From assembly GCA_004369045.1 (NCBI GenBank), contig ML213529.1, positions 338,706 to 373,661 of the forward strand: a stretch of DNA of 34,956 nucleotides. The letters are read 5' to 3'. The position numbers and the translations under genes are program-made. This DNA comes from Heliocybe sulcata (lineage: Eukaryota; Basidiomycota; Agaricomycetes; Gloeophyllales; Gloeophyllaceae). Below are positions 22,467 through 34,250 of this stretch, in pieces. Numbering within the stretch: position 1 is the first letter of the stretch; every line of letters starts with the position of its first letter. Below the pieces are notes generated by a model. That model saw only the letters and a program-made list of their open reading frames with translations. It did no database searches and was not told where the DNA came from.

Positions 22467-22767
22467 CAGACTAGCTTGGGCGGATCGCGAGTTCTGATCG
22501 TGACAGAGGGTGTGGGATACGAGCAGATATGTCTAGGGTGATCTGAGAGGTCTATACTTGATATTGCCGATGCCATTTGACTTAAGAAAATGAAGTACAG
22601 CATAAGAGCAACAAGACATGTTGAGTCGGACGAGACTCGAACAAGGGCGCTGCGCTGCTGAAAAGAGAGCGCGGCGTGCGAAACTAAGAATGGGCGCTGC
22701 GCATTTCAACCTATGCGCTGCGTACTTGAGAAAAAGGTGCTGTGCTACTTGGGCATGCGCTGCGAAA
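22467..22767. other. Right subterminal region of the transposon with four GCGCTGCG motifs
   Basis: Non-coding 3' flank of the BTB gene. GCGCTGCG occurs at 22647-22654, 22694-22701, 22715-22722 and 22757-22764, and a few degenerate variants lie between. The complementary word occurs twice at the left end. This mirrored arrangement is typical of subterminal transposase-binding sites. Confidence 0.75.
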
Positions 22768-22794
22768 CATTAAAAGGACAAACGGAGCGTCATA
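22768..22794 (-). repeat. Right terminal inverted repeat
   Basis: Perfect reverse complement of 16220-16246, ending ..GGAGCGTCATA. Confidence 0.95.
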
Positions 22795-22800
22795 GTCGTC
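22795..22800. repeat. Target-site duplication, right copy (GTCGTC)
   Basis: Identical to 16214-16219 and directly adjoining the right inverted repeat. Beyond it the interrupted subtelomeric unit resumes (GCCTCCGGCCCTCGCTGCG), matching the order at about 30216 and 32598. Confidence 0.85.
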
Positions 22801-23368
22801 GCCTCCGGCCCTCGCTGCGCTGACCACAGTGCCGGCCACAAACTGCTTTCTATGTTGTCTGCTACTGCCTGTATTATATTACTGCTTTTTTTGATCGTTC
22901 TGACCTCGTGTCTGTTGCTAGGCCGGCTTGGCTTCCTGTCGACGACTTGCGCATGCTCGACGCCGGGTACCCTTTTCAAGATAGTCGATGGGCCGGAAAA
23001 GCGAGGAGTCAAACCGGAAAGTGGTCTTCATGGCGGAGAGATCATTTTAGGTCCGTAAATCTATCCAATTCCGATGCTGTCCCCCATGATGCTCGGGGTT
23101 GCCGTGCCCGCTGCGGTCATCGACGCTGGCAGGTACAGGCAGCTCCAAATCGCTCTTTCACAGATATATCACCTTTCTGAACGTTCCATACGGTTTACAG
23201 CTATCCTCCTTGTCAAGCTCTCCTCGATTGTGCTATGCCGACGCGTACCACATCACCTGACCCGATTCGACCTCGAGACCGAGTACGCGCGCGCGCACTC
23301 GATCTCGATGGTTGTCTCGGCTCCAGAAATGCGTGGGCTTACGAAGAATGTTGAATTGCGTGAAACGG

Positions 23369-23550
23369 GTACGTTTTCCTGTTCTTATGATTTTATTCGT
23401 ATCTTATTCGTCTTTTCCCTTCCGCTCTCCTCCCCTTCGTTTCCCGGCTCCCATCCTTCGAGAGGAGGCCGTTACCGAGTCCCCTATGACACAGGATGAT
23501 GGAGATACGCGCACATCGCGAACGCGGTGTATCGTCATCGACTTATCATT
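23369..23550 (+). pseudogene. Intron-exon-like module of the subtelomeric array, copy 1
   Basis: A GTACGT donor-like site near 23370 and a ~95-nt T/C-rich stretch precede an acceptor-like AG at 23463-23464. Beyond it an exon-like segment reads EAVTESPMTQDDGDTRTSR and ends in CIVIDL. Related modules with the same signals and similar peptides lie at about 28820-28998 (EVGTEPNTVQDDGETRVLR), 30796-30976 and 33170-33349. They suggest a decayed duplicated gene, but none forms a complete frame. Confidence 0.35.
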
Positions 23551-25189
23551 TCTTTTCTCGTCCCCTTCCGCCCGTACCCGCTGTTCCGAGCGACGGCGCG
23601 GTCCTTGGACCATGTTAGATCCACAACTTGACTAAATAATCCTTACTCAAGCATTAGCAGCTAACCGTTCGATTTCCAGAGCCCTACCGCCATCACCGTC
23701 TCCCCTCCTCTTCCTCGGACACTGAAAGAAGAATGCATACGCCTTCTTCATTTGGGCATTTTGTTGGATTCGGATGACCACCAGGAGCAAGATGCCGTCA
23801 GTTTTGTACAAAACCGCTGGTGCGTCCAGTTCCTACGATTTATTTCGCCTTTTCTTCGATTTTCCACTCCCCTCCCCGTCCTCCCGTTCCGAGCCGCTTC
23901 CCCGCATACACATGGCCGCTTAGAAGTACCATGACGCTGTCAATGATGGCACGATGTGCATCTCCCGAGCGAGCTTCCTGCTTGCCGAGATATGTTTCGG
24001 TTTCTCTCGAGCTTTTCGTCCCCCAGATGGATCACTGGCTCCGCGCGATCAGGCACCTAGAAAACGTCACTGATGCTGTGAACTATTTCAATAGGTGTTA
24101 TCGTTGGCCTAGGGTCATCGATTCCCACTGCCGACGCCTGCCATCGCGGTCGCCGGCACCCCTCCTCCTCCTCCGGCACTCAGATAAGAACATGTACGCA
24201 TGGTCCTTTTGGGCATATAACCGGACTTGAGCGATTAACTGTACTTGAAAGCCGCTGTATTTGTCTCAGGGAGCTGGATCGTTTGTGCTTTAGTCATAAT
24301 TTTGGGTTTTCTTCGATTTACTCCTCTCCTCTGCTCCTTCCCCGTCTGAGCCTCCCGTCTTTCAAGATGAGTATGGCTATAAGTGCTGCGTGGCATAGAA
24401 CGATGGAGAGTCGTGCGTAATGCCAGTGCGCATCGACGTCGTCGTGTCATGAACGGTTTTGTGCCAGTTCAAGACCTCAGCTATACCTCGGGCCCAGAGC
24501 TATCGGGATAGTATCGGGACATTACTGACGTCTTCAATCATCTAGTTATCCTCCTTGAAAGCTTCACCAGCTGCAATCCCGGTCACCACGCGTTGACCAC
24601 CGGCGCCCCTGCTTCTACCCGGGCAAGACTCCAAGACATGTACGCGCACTGGATGGGAGGGTCTCGTTCGATTTGCAGCTGGTACTGGAATACTGTGCCA
24701 CTGGGCTCGTACTACAGCGTCTGCCGCTTCATCTTTTTATGATTTGTCTTCTATTTTCTGCGGTTTTCACCCTCCTTCGCCCGATCTTCTGTCTTGAGTC
24801 TTCATAATTCTGACGGTGGTCACTCCCTAGTTCATATGTAGTCGCAACGGCGATGCAACTTCCGCGCTAGCGCGTTGCCTTGTGGTCTGGCTATTCTGCT
24901 TTTTCGTCTTCCTTCTACCTCTCCTGGCCTCAACCTTCCACCCTTCAGTCCTGGACGATCGCCACCTCCCATCACTCCACCCACACCTCTCCGTACCCCA
25001 CGCACGACATCTACGACATGATTCAGCTTCTCGGACCCCCTTCTGAATCAGATCGTCGCCGTTGCAGCGTCGCCTCCTGCCCATTAGATCGGACAGCCTT
25101 GTACCTTCGTCTGGCTGTAGCGGGTCCCGCGTTGCCCCGTTCGTCTGCGTACATTGTGTGTACTAAGTGCATGTACTATAGCAATATAT

Positions 25190-25890
25190 TCATTTGATTT
25201 TTATCTTATAACGTGAACGGGAACATAGCAAGCGACGTCGAAAAGCTCGCCAGGAGGCCCTAGGGTCCTTACCTTTGCACCTCTGCCACGGGTGCAGTGG
25301 CAGTGCCGCCTGCCTTAACGGGTAACTCAAAAGACGCGAGACGCGAAAGCCCATTTCCAGCGTGCACCCGTCCGCACCTCGGCGACACCGGTGCACTCCT
25401 AAATTCTGAGTAGACAGTTCGATCCAGAATAAAATAAAGCATCCTTCTGCCAAAGGAATAAGCGAAATGTTCAGAAATGCCTTCTCCAGCCCTCGCGCAA
25501 CGAGCGAGACGAGCATTCTGGCGACTGGCCTGCCTGCCAAATCGGGCAACTGGCCAAGTCGCGAGTCGCGAGGCCGTCGCTCTCGACCTTGGAGGGCCTT
25601 GCACCCCTGCAAGACCTGCACGCACCCCTAAACATGTGTAGACAAATTTGTGCGCCTCGTACGGAAGTATATACTGTTGAATTTTCTAAGAAATCGGCGG
25701 AGATGTGAGGCGCGCACCCGTCAGACACTGGTCAAAATCGACCAAGTCTGAGGCTGCAGACGAGGTTCCCGGACTCTGCTGCTCGAAGTGCTGAACCGTT
25801 CTCCACAAAACTTTACAATCCTCAAATAAACGTATGTTTGATCCATCATAAATATTTCTGTGATTTGAAGTTAAACCCTCCACTGTGCAC
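25190..25890. repeat. Satellite-like block A (about three ~220-bp units)
   Basis: Sub-units share a GCACCC-rich segment, then an AT-rich part with AATAAA-like words, then a CCAAAGGAATAAGCGAAATG stretch. Recognisable boundaries are near 25300, 25450 and 25690. The block ends in GTGCACCCCTCTCACATCG. It recurs as block B about 2.26 kb to the right. Confidence 0.6.
25504..25635. repeat. 132-bp near-identical tract (copy 1 of 2)
   Basis: Differs from 27765-27896 by one base by eye, while the sequence on both sides is clearly more diverged. Confidence 0.85.
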
Positions 25891-27369
25891 CCCTCTCACA
25901 TCGTCGTGCAGAGGTGCTGTGGCGGCGTTTCCCACGGGCACCGCAGGCCTTTGCGACGTGCTCGATGCTCCCCTCCTCGTCTCGTCCTGCGCTCTGATGG
26001 GTGTCCGCGTTGTTCGCGGGCGTCCGTTGCTCTCGGTTCGGTTTCCTGGCTATGCTTCCTTCCTTGACTGTCCGTCGCTCCCTGGTTGGACTTCCTTTCG
26101 CGGCGGTTCAGTCAAGTCCCCGGCCTCAACAGACACTTCGACAACGCGCACACCGCGGTCCTTCCGGTGTCCGCTGGATCCTCTGGAGCGCCGGAAGCGA
26201 TGGGTAGATGGCATGGAAGCTGGAATACGTGATTAAAGGTAAGCATCTTTGTTACAACTCGAACATTTACTCCTTGACACACGGGGCTGCCATGTCCGCC
26301 TCGCGCATCGACGCTAGCGCGTTCTGGTGGTCCTAAACTGCTCACTACAGATTAACGACCTTCCAAGAGGTCCACTAAGCCTTGTGAGGATACCAGCCGC
26401 TCTCTCCGCCGCCTCCCTCGCCCCCAGCACTGCCCGCCACGTCACGCCGCCCTCCCCGACTTCGAAATCGAGAACGCATAGGCGAACTCGATTTCGACGC
26501 TGGATATGGCTCGATTAGCGTACGCGAATCAAAGGCCGCCATGGGCGTTTCACAATCTTGAGTCGTTCCTTTTCTATGATTTGTTTTCCGGTTTTCCCTC
26601 CATTTCTCCCTCTTCGCGTCGATCCTTGGGTTTCGGGCATCTGCTTTGGTGCGGGTGGCCGTTCGTGACTCCTGAGGGATGTAGGATGATGGAGGGACAC
26701 ACCTGTTCGGAGCGCGGTTTCTCGTCGTCGGGTGACGAGTCCTTCTCGAGCGCACTAGCGGCTCAACCAGCACTTCCCAGTGACGGCACTGCCCTGGGAC
26801 CCGACTGGCTCCAGATCCTCGCTCAATATTACCATATCAAGCTTTATCACCCCAGTCCATGGTTCCTAGGTCGCTACTGCCGTACCTATCGCCCCTCCTC
26901 CTCGGACACCAAAACAAGGACGTGTACGCCTGGTTGATTTCGTCATCTACCTCCACTTGATCCAAAAGCGGGATTCTGATGCCGTTGTAGTTGTTTCAAC
27001 GCACTGGTACGTTCTTTTCCTATGATTTATTTCGTGTTGTCCTCCATTTTCTGTCCTCCTCCACTTCCCCCGCTTCCTCGCCTCCTGTATGCAAACAGGA
27101 GGCCGCTACTGATTGTCCTTCTCTCTATGATATTGACAAGATACACGTATCGAGGATGCACTTGGTCGACGGTCCACCGTCCGCGGTTTACAGGTTCTGT
27201 CCCCCTCTCAGCCATACCGGCGCTCCCGGACGGCGGGCTACTGCAGCGACCACCTGGATGCCCCCAAACGTATCAGTGGACTTTATATCAGCTGTCAAAA
27301 CTGCTGCTTTTGTTACCAGATGTCACCCGCTGCTGCCGCCGCCCTCGACTTACACTTCCCGCCGAGGTG

Positions 27370-28160
27370 CAGTGGCGGTGCACCTGCCACTTTCGAGAGT
27401 GCACCCGGGTGCACCGTCCCTGAGACCGTGCACCCCTCTGTAAAAATTAGATAGTTGGATTTTCAATAAACTCATGCATCTTTTTGCCAAAGGACTACAG
27501 GAAATGTTTAAAATTGATCTCTCCGCCCGTTGCACAACACTCGAGATGAGCAGTCAGGCGAATTGGCTGCATGCCGAAACGGGTAACTCCGAAGTCGCGA
27601 GACGCGAAACAGCCATTCCAGCATGCACCCGTCTGCATCCTCGCGTATAGTGCGCACTCCTGAGATCTGAGTAGACAGTTCGATCCAAAATAAATTAAAG
27701 TACCTTTCTGCGAAAGGAATAAGCGAAATGTTTTGAATTGACTCCTCCAGCCCTCGCACAACGGGCGAGACGAGCATTCTGGCGGCTGGCCTGCCTGCCA
27801 AATCGGGCAACTGGCCAAGTCGCGAGTCGCGAGGCCGTCGCTCTCGACCTTGGAGGGCCTTGCACCCCTGCAAGACCTGCACGCACCCCTAAACATATAG
27901 AGACAGATTTGTTCGCATCGTCTGGAGATATATACTGGTAAATCCACTAAGTAAACGGGTGTGATGTGCGACGTGCACCCGTCTGACAATGGTCGAGATA
28001 GAGCCAATCTGGGCGTGCAGGCGAGGTCCTCGACCTCTGCTGCTGGACAGGCTGATCCGTTCTCCATAAAAAGTTATATTCTACATTGAAGTATACACAT
28101 CAGCACATGTGAATATTTTCGCGATTTAAGACTGAGGCCTCCGCCGTGCACCCCTCTCAC
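27370..28160. repeat. Satellite-like block B (about four ~220-bp units)
   Basis: Same sub-units as block A, with an extra unit at about 27490-27690. The offset to block A is 2,261 bp both at 25504/27765 and at 25885/28146. Minus-strand open frames here follow the repeat and have no family resemblance. Confidence 0.6.
27765..27896. repeat. 132-bp near-identical tract (copy 2 of 2)
   Basis: Partner of 25504-25635; see that entry. Confidence 0.85.
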
Positions 28161-31100
28161 ATCGTCGGTGCAGAGGTGCTGTGGCGGCGTTTCGCACGGC
28201 GCCTGCAGGCCTTTACGACGTCGTCGACGACCTGCTCCTCGTCTCGTCGTACCTTCTGACGGACGTGCGCGTCTTTCGCGACATCCGTTGCTCTCGGTAC
28301 ATTTCCTTGGCTGTGATTCCTTCTTTGACTCTGCATGGCCATCCGGTTGGGCCTCCTTCGGCGGCGGTTCGGTCAAGTCCTGGGCCTCAGTCTGCAATCG
28401 GAGAATGCGCGCACACCGTGGCCTCCCGGTGTCCGTTGCACAATAATGGTCGTTGGATGCATTGCGAAGAGGGTGTAAAAGTTGAAGTAGGCGTTAGAAG
28501 GTAAGTACCCCCCTCAGAACTTGGACGTTCGTAGCTTGATGCATGGGGGCTGCCATGCCCGCTTCGTCTATCAACGCTGGCGGTCTTGGCGGTTCACAAC
28601 CTCTTTGTTACAGGTTCACAACGTCTAACGACGTTGTATTGACGAATACCCACCGTGCGTTGCCCCAACCTCGCCTCCGTCGCGCCTGCCGAGACTCGCC
28701 ACGTCACCCGAGCCGACCCAACGTCGAGACCGCATACGCACCCGCGTACTCACATTCGATGGTTGCCTCTACCCCAGGGACGTGTGGGATTCTGGAGAAT
28801 TTTAACTGGCACAAATCGGGTGGGTATTCGATTTGTTGTGATTTTATCTTGGTTTTATTCGTCCTCTCCCTTGCCCGTTCCACTCCTTCGCTTCCAGGAC
28901 CTGTATTCGTACAGGAGGTCGGTACTGAACCGAACACTGTTCAGGACGATGGCGAGACACGCGTATTGAGAGAGCGCTGTTTCGTCATCGTGTTATGATC
29001 ATTTTTCTAGCGTCCTCTCGACTGGGCCAGGGGTTTCCAGCGACGGGGCCGCCCACGGACCCGATTAGTTCGAGAAAACCGTCAAGAACATCCCTCGCAA
29101 GCTGTACAGGCTCAGCTCCCGGTCGTCAAGACCTTGCTGCTGTCGTCGTCGCCGTCGCCCCTCCCCTTTCCTCGAACATGGCATTGAGGACGCGTACGCC
29201 TGCTCGAGTTCAACGCTCAGTTTTACCGGCATGATGCACAGCTCTTGAACTCTGTTGGATTTGCGCAAATGCGCTGGTGCGCTCTTTTCTTATGATTTAT
29301 TTCTTCAATTTTCCCTTCCTCTCCCTTACCGCCGCTGATCTTGACGCTGGCAGGTCTTCGCACCGCTTAAGGACTCCTCTGTAGATGTAGGGTCTTTTAG
29401 GTGTCTCTATATCCTCTATCCCGACGCCTGGCTGCTCTCGACGAAGGCCGCCGCCGCCCCCACATCACACCGTGCACCCCGGCATCGAACGCGCTGTCCC
29501 TCCCGCGTATCGGATCCTTCGGAGCGCTCCATTCAACGACGGACATTATCTATTGAACGAGATTAGCAGTAGCCAGGCTTTAATACGCTGCGGGCGCTCA
29601 GCGAGTGGATCCCGGCCCATGGTAAAGTTACACGGCGAGGTGTAGGCGAAGGTGTCCCTGTTGGAGGTTACCTCGCCCAAGCTCGCCGTGCTGCGGCATT
29701 CTCGAGGGCGATATTTTGCTCACCGCAATCAGTAGGACCCAGCAATGTCAATCAGACCGTCGCCATCGCCGCGTCGCCTCCTGCCCATGAAGTCGCGAGA
29801 GAGGGGAGCCATGTATCTTAGTCTGGCTGTGTCGGGTCCTGCGCTGCCTCGTGTGGCTGCGTACATTTCGTGTATGAAGTACCTATATTACAGCAATGCA
29901 CTCACGTGCTTTTTACTTCATGGCATGACCGGGAACGTAGCAAGCATCCTCGAAAAGCTCAGGAGGCCTTGCTCCTGCGGCACAGCCACCAGATGGCTCC
30001 CGACGTTCTGCACCCTCTAGAGGGTCTCGTACCGTGTCCTTCTCCACAAAAATTTGGCAGGCACTGGGTAAGATATTTACAATGTATTCCACGCCTTTTA
30101 TTTGGCGAAAGCCCGTCCATGTCTTAAACTGCGCCTTCCTGAACGCTCATTTGCATGCCGCCACATTCCAGTTCGCACGCCCGCCGCAGGCTGCGAGTCC
30201 GCGCGTCGTCGCTCCTCGTCTCGTCCGGCCCTCACTGCGTCGACCGTGGTGTCTGTGCCGGCCTCTACTTGCGCTCTGCATTCTAATCTGCTGTTCTTAT
30301 TGCATACCTCGCTTTTCGCGTTCATTCTGGCTGGATCGCTGTCACTGGACCGGGCTTCGCTTCCTCTTGACGACCTGGACGAACTCGGCACCAGAAACGC
30401 TGTTCAAACACCGGGATGGCTTTGAAAAGCGAGATATCAGCTGGGATGAAGGTCTGGGAGATGTATTTGGGCATTTAGGTCTGTATCTCTCTCCTATCTT
30501 CACCTGTACGCTTTGATGCTTGGAGTTGCCATGCCCACCGTGGACGTCGATGCTGGCGGCTAGTGGCAGCTCCAAATCATTGTTTCTCAGATATACGTTA
30601 TTCCTGTATGCTGTACCATCCATTATTACCCATGACTTCCCTCCGCTCATCTACAAACGCGCCCGCCGACGCTCGCTGCGTCACCCGAGCCGACCCGACC
30701 TCGAGACCGAGTACGCACGCGCGCACCCGCTCTCGATGGTTGCCTCGGCTCTAGCAACACCTGGGACCATGAAGAATCCTAACTCGCGTAAAACAGGTAC
30801 GTGTTCCTTTTCTTATGATTTTATTTCCATTTGCTCCATCATTTCCGTTCCCCGCTCCTCTCCTTCCTTTCCATACACCTAGCTTTCACCAGGACGGCGT
30901 TCCTGAGACCCTTCCGACACAGGGTGATGATGAGATGAGCGCTTCGCGAATGCGCGGTCTCATCGCCGACTTATGATCTCTTTTCTTCGTCCTCTCCCGG
31001 CTTTACCTGCTGTTCCGAGCGACGGCGCGGTCCTAGGGCCTATTGCCTCCTCCCCTTACTAATACCGTTTACTAAAGCCTTAGCAGCTAACCTTCAGGTC

Positions 31101-34100
31101 TATAGAGCCGTTGCGCCGCCACCGTCGCCCCTCCTCCTCCACAAACACGAAAACAAGAACGCGTACGCTTCGTCAACTTGGACATTCATTTTGGCTAGAT
31201 CAATGAAGAGTATCCCGACGCCGGTGATTTCGCAGAAAATGGCTGGTGCGTTATTTTCCTACGTGTTAATTTTCATTTTTCTCGATTTGTCTCTCCCTTC
31301 CCGTTCCCCCACTCGGAGCCTCTTCTCTGCGTACCGGAGATCGCTTCTGAATGCGACGATGCTCCCGATGACGACGAGATGCGTGGTGTATGTGCGCGTT
31401 TCCTCGCCGTCGGGATATCCATCGATTTCTTTCAGTGTTTTCCCCCTCCCGATGGACTGCCGGTTGCGCACGTCTAGGCACTTTCCAATCGTTACTGACA
31501 CTGTGGCCTCCTACCATAGATGCTATCCTTACTTCCCGGTCATCCGTTGCCACCACAGACGCCTACCGCCGCCGCCCTCCTCCTCTAACACCAAAACAAG
31601 AATCTGTACGCAGGCTATACTTCGACGTTTAGTTTGTCTGGAGCTATGGATGGGATAGCGACGCCGTTTGTAAAGCATACAATTGCCGGTGCGTTCCTTT
31701 CCTATGATTTAGTTTGGCTTTTCTTCGATTTTTCCCTCCACTCCTTGATCTCCCTCTCCGGGCCCCTTTTGTGCGTTCAGAGGGTCCTACCTAGGTGCTG
31801 CAACGTGTATGATGACCGCGAGATGTGTTTCCCACTAGTGCGCCTCTTCGCCGTCGAGATATCCGTTGATTTCTCCCGATGTTTGCTCCTCCCCGATGAG
31901 CCGCTGGCTGCGCGCGAGTAGTCACGTCGCGAACCTTACTGACACTTTATCTTCTAGTAATAGATGTTATCATTACACTAGAGTCATTGATGGCTATCTC
32001 CGGGCTCGCGCTGTTCCTCTCGTCACCCTTCCTCCTCCCCGGCCAGCCACCTATGTCATACTCGAAGTGCCGGTCCCGCCAAGGAAAGGATGCCTAAAAG
32101 CAATCATGAAAGACGCAATCCGTGTTTGCATTGACCCGCCGAAGATGTCGCAACGTCGAGTTCTCGGGTGGCATACCGCCCATATGTACCGGAGTGCTAT
32201 CTTGTCGCGCGCCCCGCCGTTCCGGACTCTTCTTGCTCTGTATTAACGTAGTGTAGACCATTAATGTATCCTACATCTTGCAAGTTGCGCAGAACGGCCG
32301 CTAAGGCAGCGAGCGTTGTCCAAAGCCTCGCGAGGACCGCTCACCCAAGTGGCACAGGCATAGGTCTCCTTCTCGACGTTCCGCGTGCTCCAGAATGCCC
32401 TGCGCAGGCCCCTTCGCCCCGGATATTTGACAGACTGCTGCCTAGGTATATTCCATTATACTCTCGCCCCTTTTCCCTCCAACCACCAGCTAGGACCCGA
32501 TCCATCCATGCCTTCATCGACGTTCGCCAGCCTGCCGCCACATCGGCAGTTCCCACGCTCGCCACGCCCGCACAGTGCAAGTCCGCCTTCGTTGTCTCCC
32601 TCGGCCTTCACTCCGTCGAGTACGGCGCCAGCCCCGATTTGCTCTGCTCATAATCTGTGGCTTTCTTCTGCGCTTCCTCGACTTCTGCTGTGCTCTTTGA
32701 CTCGGTCTATGTTTCGGGCTCGGCTTAGTTTGGCTCGCGAAGACCAGGACGCTCTCTGGTTCGCCGACACTCCTCAAGGCCTCAAACTGTCGTAAAAGCG
32801 AAGGATTAGCTGGGAGGAGGGTTTCTGAGCCGAGGAAAAGGGTTTACAGGTGTGCAAAACACATCACTCCCTGATCTTTATTCTTTGATGCAGAGACTTG
32901 CCATGCCCGCCGCGGACATCAACGCTGCCGGGCACTGGCAGCTCCAAACGCTTGATTTCCAGATGTACGGCATTTGTATATGCTGTAATTGTTGCTCTCA
33001 CCTACCACCATCCTTCCGCTTGTCCACAAACGCGCCCGCCGACGCCCGCCACGTCACCCGACATGACCCGACCTCGAGACCGAGTACGCGACCGCGCACT
33101 CGATCTCGATGGCCGTATCGATTCTAGCAACGCCTATTAGGCATAGGAACCTTGGTTCGCACGAAACGGGTGCGTATTCCCTTCGTTATCACTCCGTTTC
33201 CATTCTCCTCGTTCTGTACCCCTCCCCCTCTCGTTCCACGCATCCGGGCGCTTGTTCTCGTACCGGGCACCGTTCCTGAGTCTTGTACATGTCCGGATGA
33301 TGAGGATATGCGCGCATCGCCAGCGCGCTGTCCCGTCATCGACTCGTGATTTTTTTTCTAGTACCCTCCCGGCTGGACCATCGGTTTGGAGCGACGGCGC
33401 CGTTCCCGGACCCGATTGACACTTCAACCACATTCAACACTCGGTACTGCACCTGTACATGCTGAGTTTCTGCTCCCTGAAGCCCTACCGTCGCCGCCGT
33501 CACTCTTCCTCCTCCTCGGACGCAAAATCAAGAAGATGAACGCCTGGCTCGTATGAGCATCCAAACCGATGCCCGTGCTGTACTGTTACAGCGTCCAGCT
33601 GGAATTACGCGAAAACGCTGGTGCGTTATTTTCCTACGGTTTAATTTGCATTTTTCTTCGATTTTCCCCTCCCCATCCTGTCCTCCCGTTCTGAGCCCGT
33701 TCCGTACGCACAGGAAGCTGCCGCTGGGTGCTCTGATGCTCCTAGTGATGACGCGATATGCGGCGCACGACCGCGCTTCCTCGCCATGGCGATATTCTTT
33801 GATTTCTGTTGATCTTTCGCTCTCCTCGATAGAGCGCTGGTTCCGCGCGATCAGGCGCTTCGAAAATATTATTAACACTGTTCTGTCTTGAAATAAGTGC
33901 CATCAGCACCCTAGGGTCGTCAATTCCGATTCCCGAATCTTCGCATCGCCGTCACCGTCCCTCTCCCTCCTCGAACACGAAAACCAAAAGACTTACGCCA
34001 ACGGCTGATTTGTACCATATAATCAGCGCATATTTACTACGATTGAATCGCCATATGTTTCGTGCTGATCGGACGGTTAGTTCCGTTTCTATGAATTAAT

Positions 34101-34250
34101 TTCTGTTTTTCGCGCTTTTCGCATCCTCCCGTCCGGTTTGCTTCTCGAGGGTCTGCCCACGCTTAAACGGCTGTGACCGACTCTCATGATGTTTAGACGA
34201 GTGACAAGAGAGATGCGCTTCGGCGCTTTGCCTAGTACTCTCACCCTGTC

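Larger units (their letters stand above)
16220..22794. mobile_element. 6,575-bp DNA transposon with DDE integrase, IS3EU-like, carrying a BTB gene
   Basis: The borders are set by 27-bp perfect terminal inverted repeats (16220-16246 and 22768-22794, starting TATGACGCTCCG) and by a 6-bp direct duplication, GTCGTC. The flanks rejoin into a repeat unit that exists uninterrupted at about 30.2 and 32.6 kb. Inside are a DDE transposase (-), an unknown Cys/His-cluster protein (-), a BTB/POZ protein (+), three tandem ~195-bp repeats near the left end and mirrored subterminal motifs near both ends. My recollection of the IS3EU superfamily is a 6-bp duplication and TAY..RTA termini with an IS3/retroviral-type integrase, which fits. 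All three genes splice into open frames, so the copy may be young and possibly active. Confidence 0.9.
22801..34250. repeat. Degenerate higher-order subtelomeric repeat array
   Basis: The same blocks recur in the same order with moderate divergence. A core containing (C/A)GACCTCGAGACCGAGTACGC or variants is at about 23260-23325, 26430-26503, 28684-28770, 30660-30750 and 33031-33120, so units are about 2.0-3.2 kb apart. Each core is followed by an intron-like T/C-rich stretch with TTATGATTTTATT, then by a block ending near a GAGCGACGGCGC word, then by a second half with TTTTCCTATGATTTA and by a CCTCCTCCTC..ACGCC block (near 23710, 24170, 26890, 29160, 31130, 31580, 33510 and 33960). Open frames across the array are short and broken. 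It looks like decayed, repeatedly duplicated subtelomeric DNA with no intact gene. Confidence 0.75.

Noticed and set aside
27495-28067. A 190-codon minus-strand open frame
   Set aside because: It runs along satellite-like repeat units and has a similar but broken counterpart in the other repeat block; best explained by repeat structure.
31191-31658. Plus-strand open frame of 155 codons in the subtelomeric array
   Set aside because: It crosses the intron-like T/C-rich stretch of a repeat module and is not preserved in the other copies.
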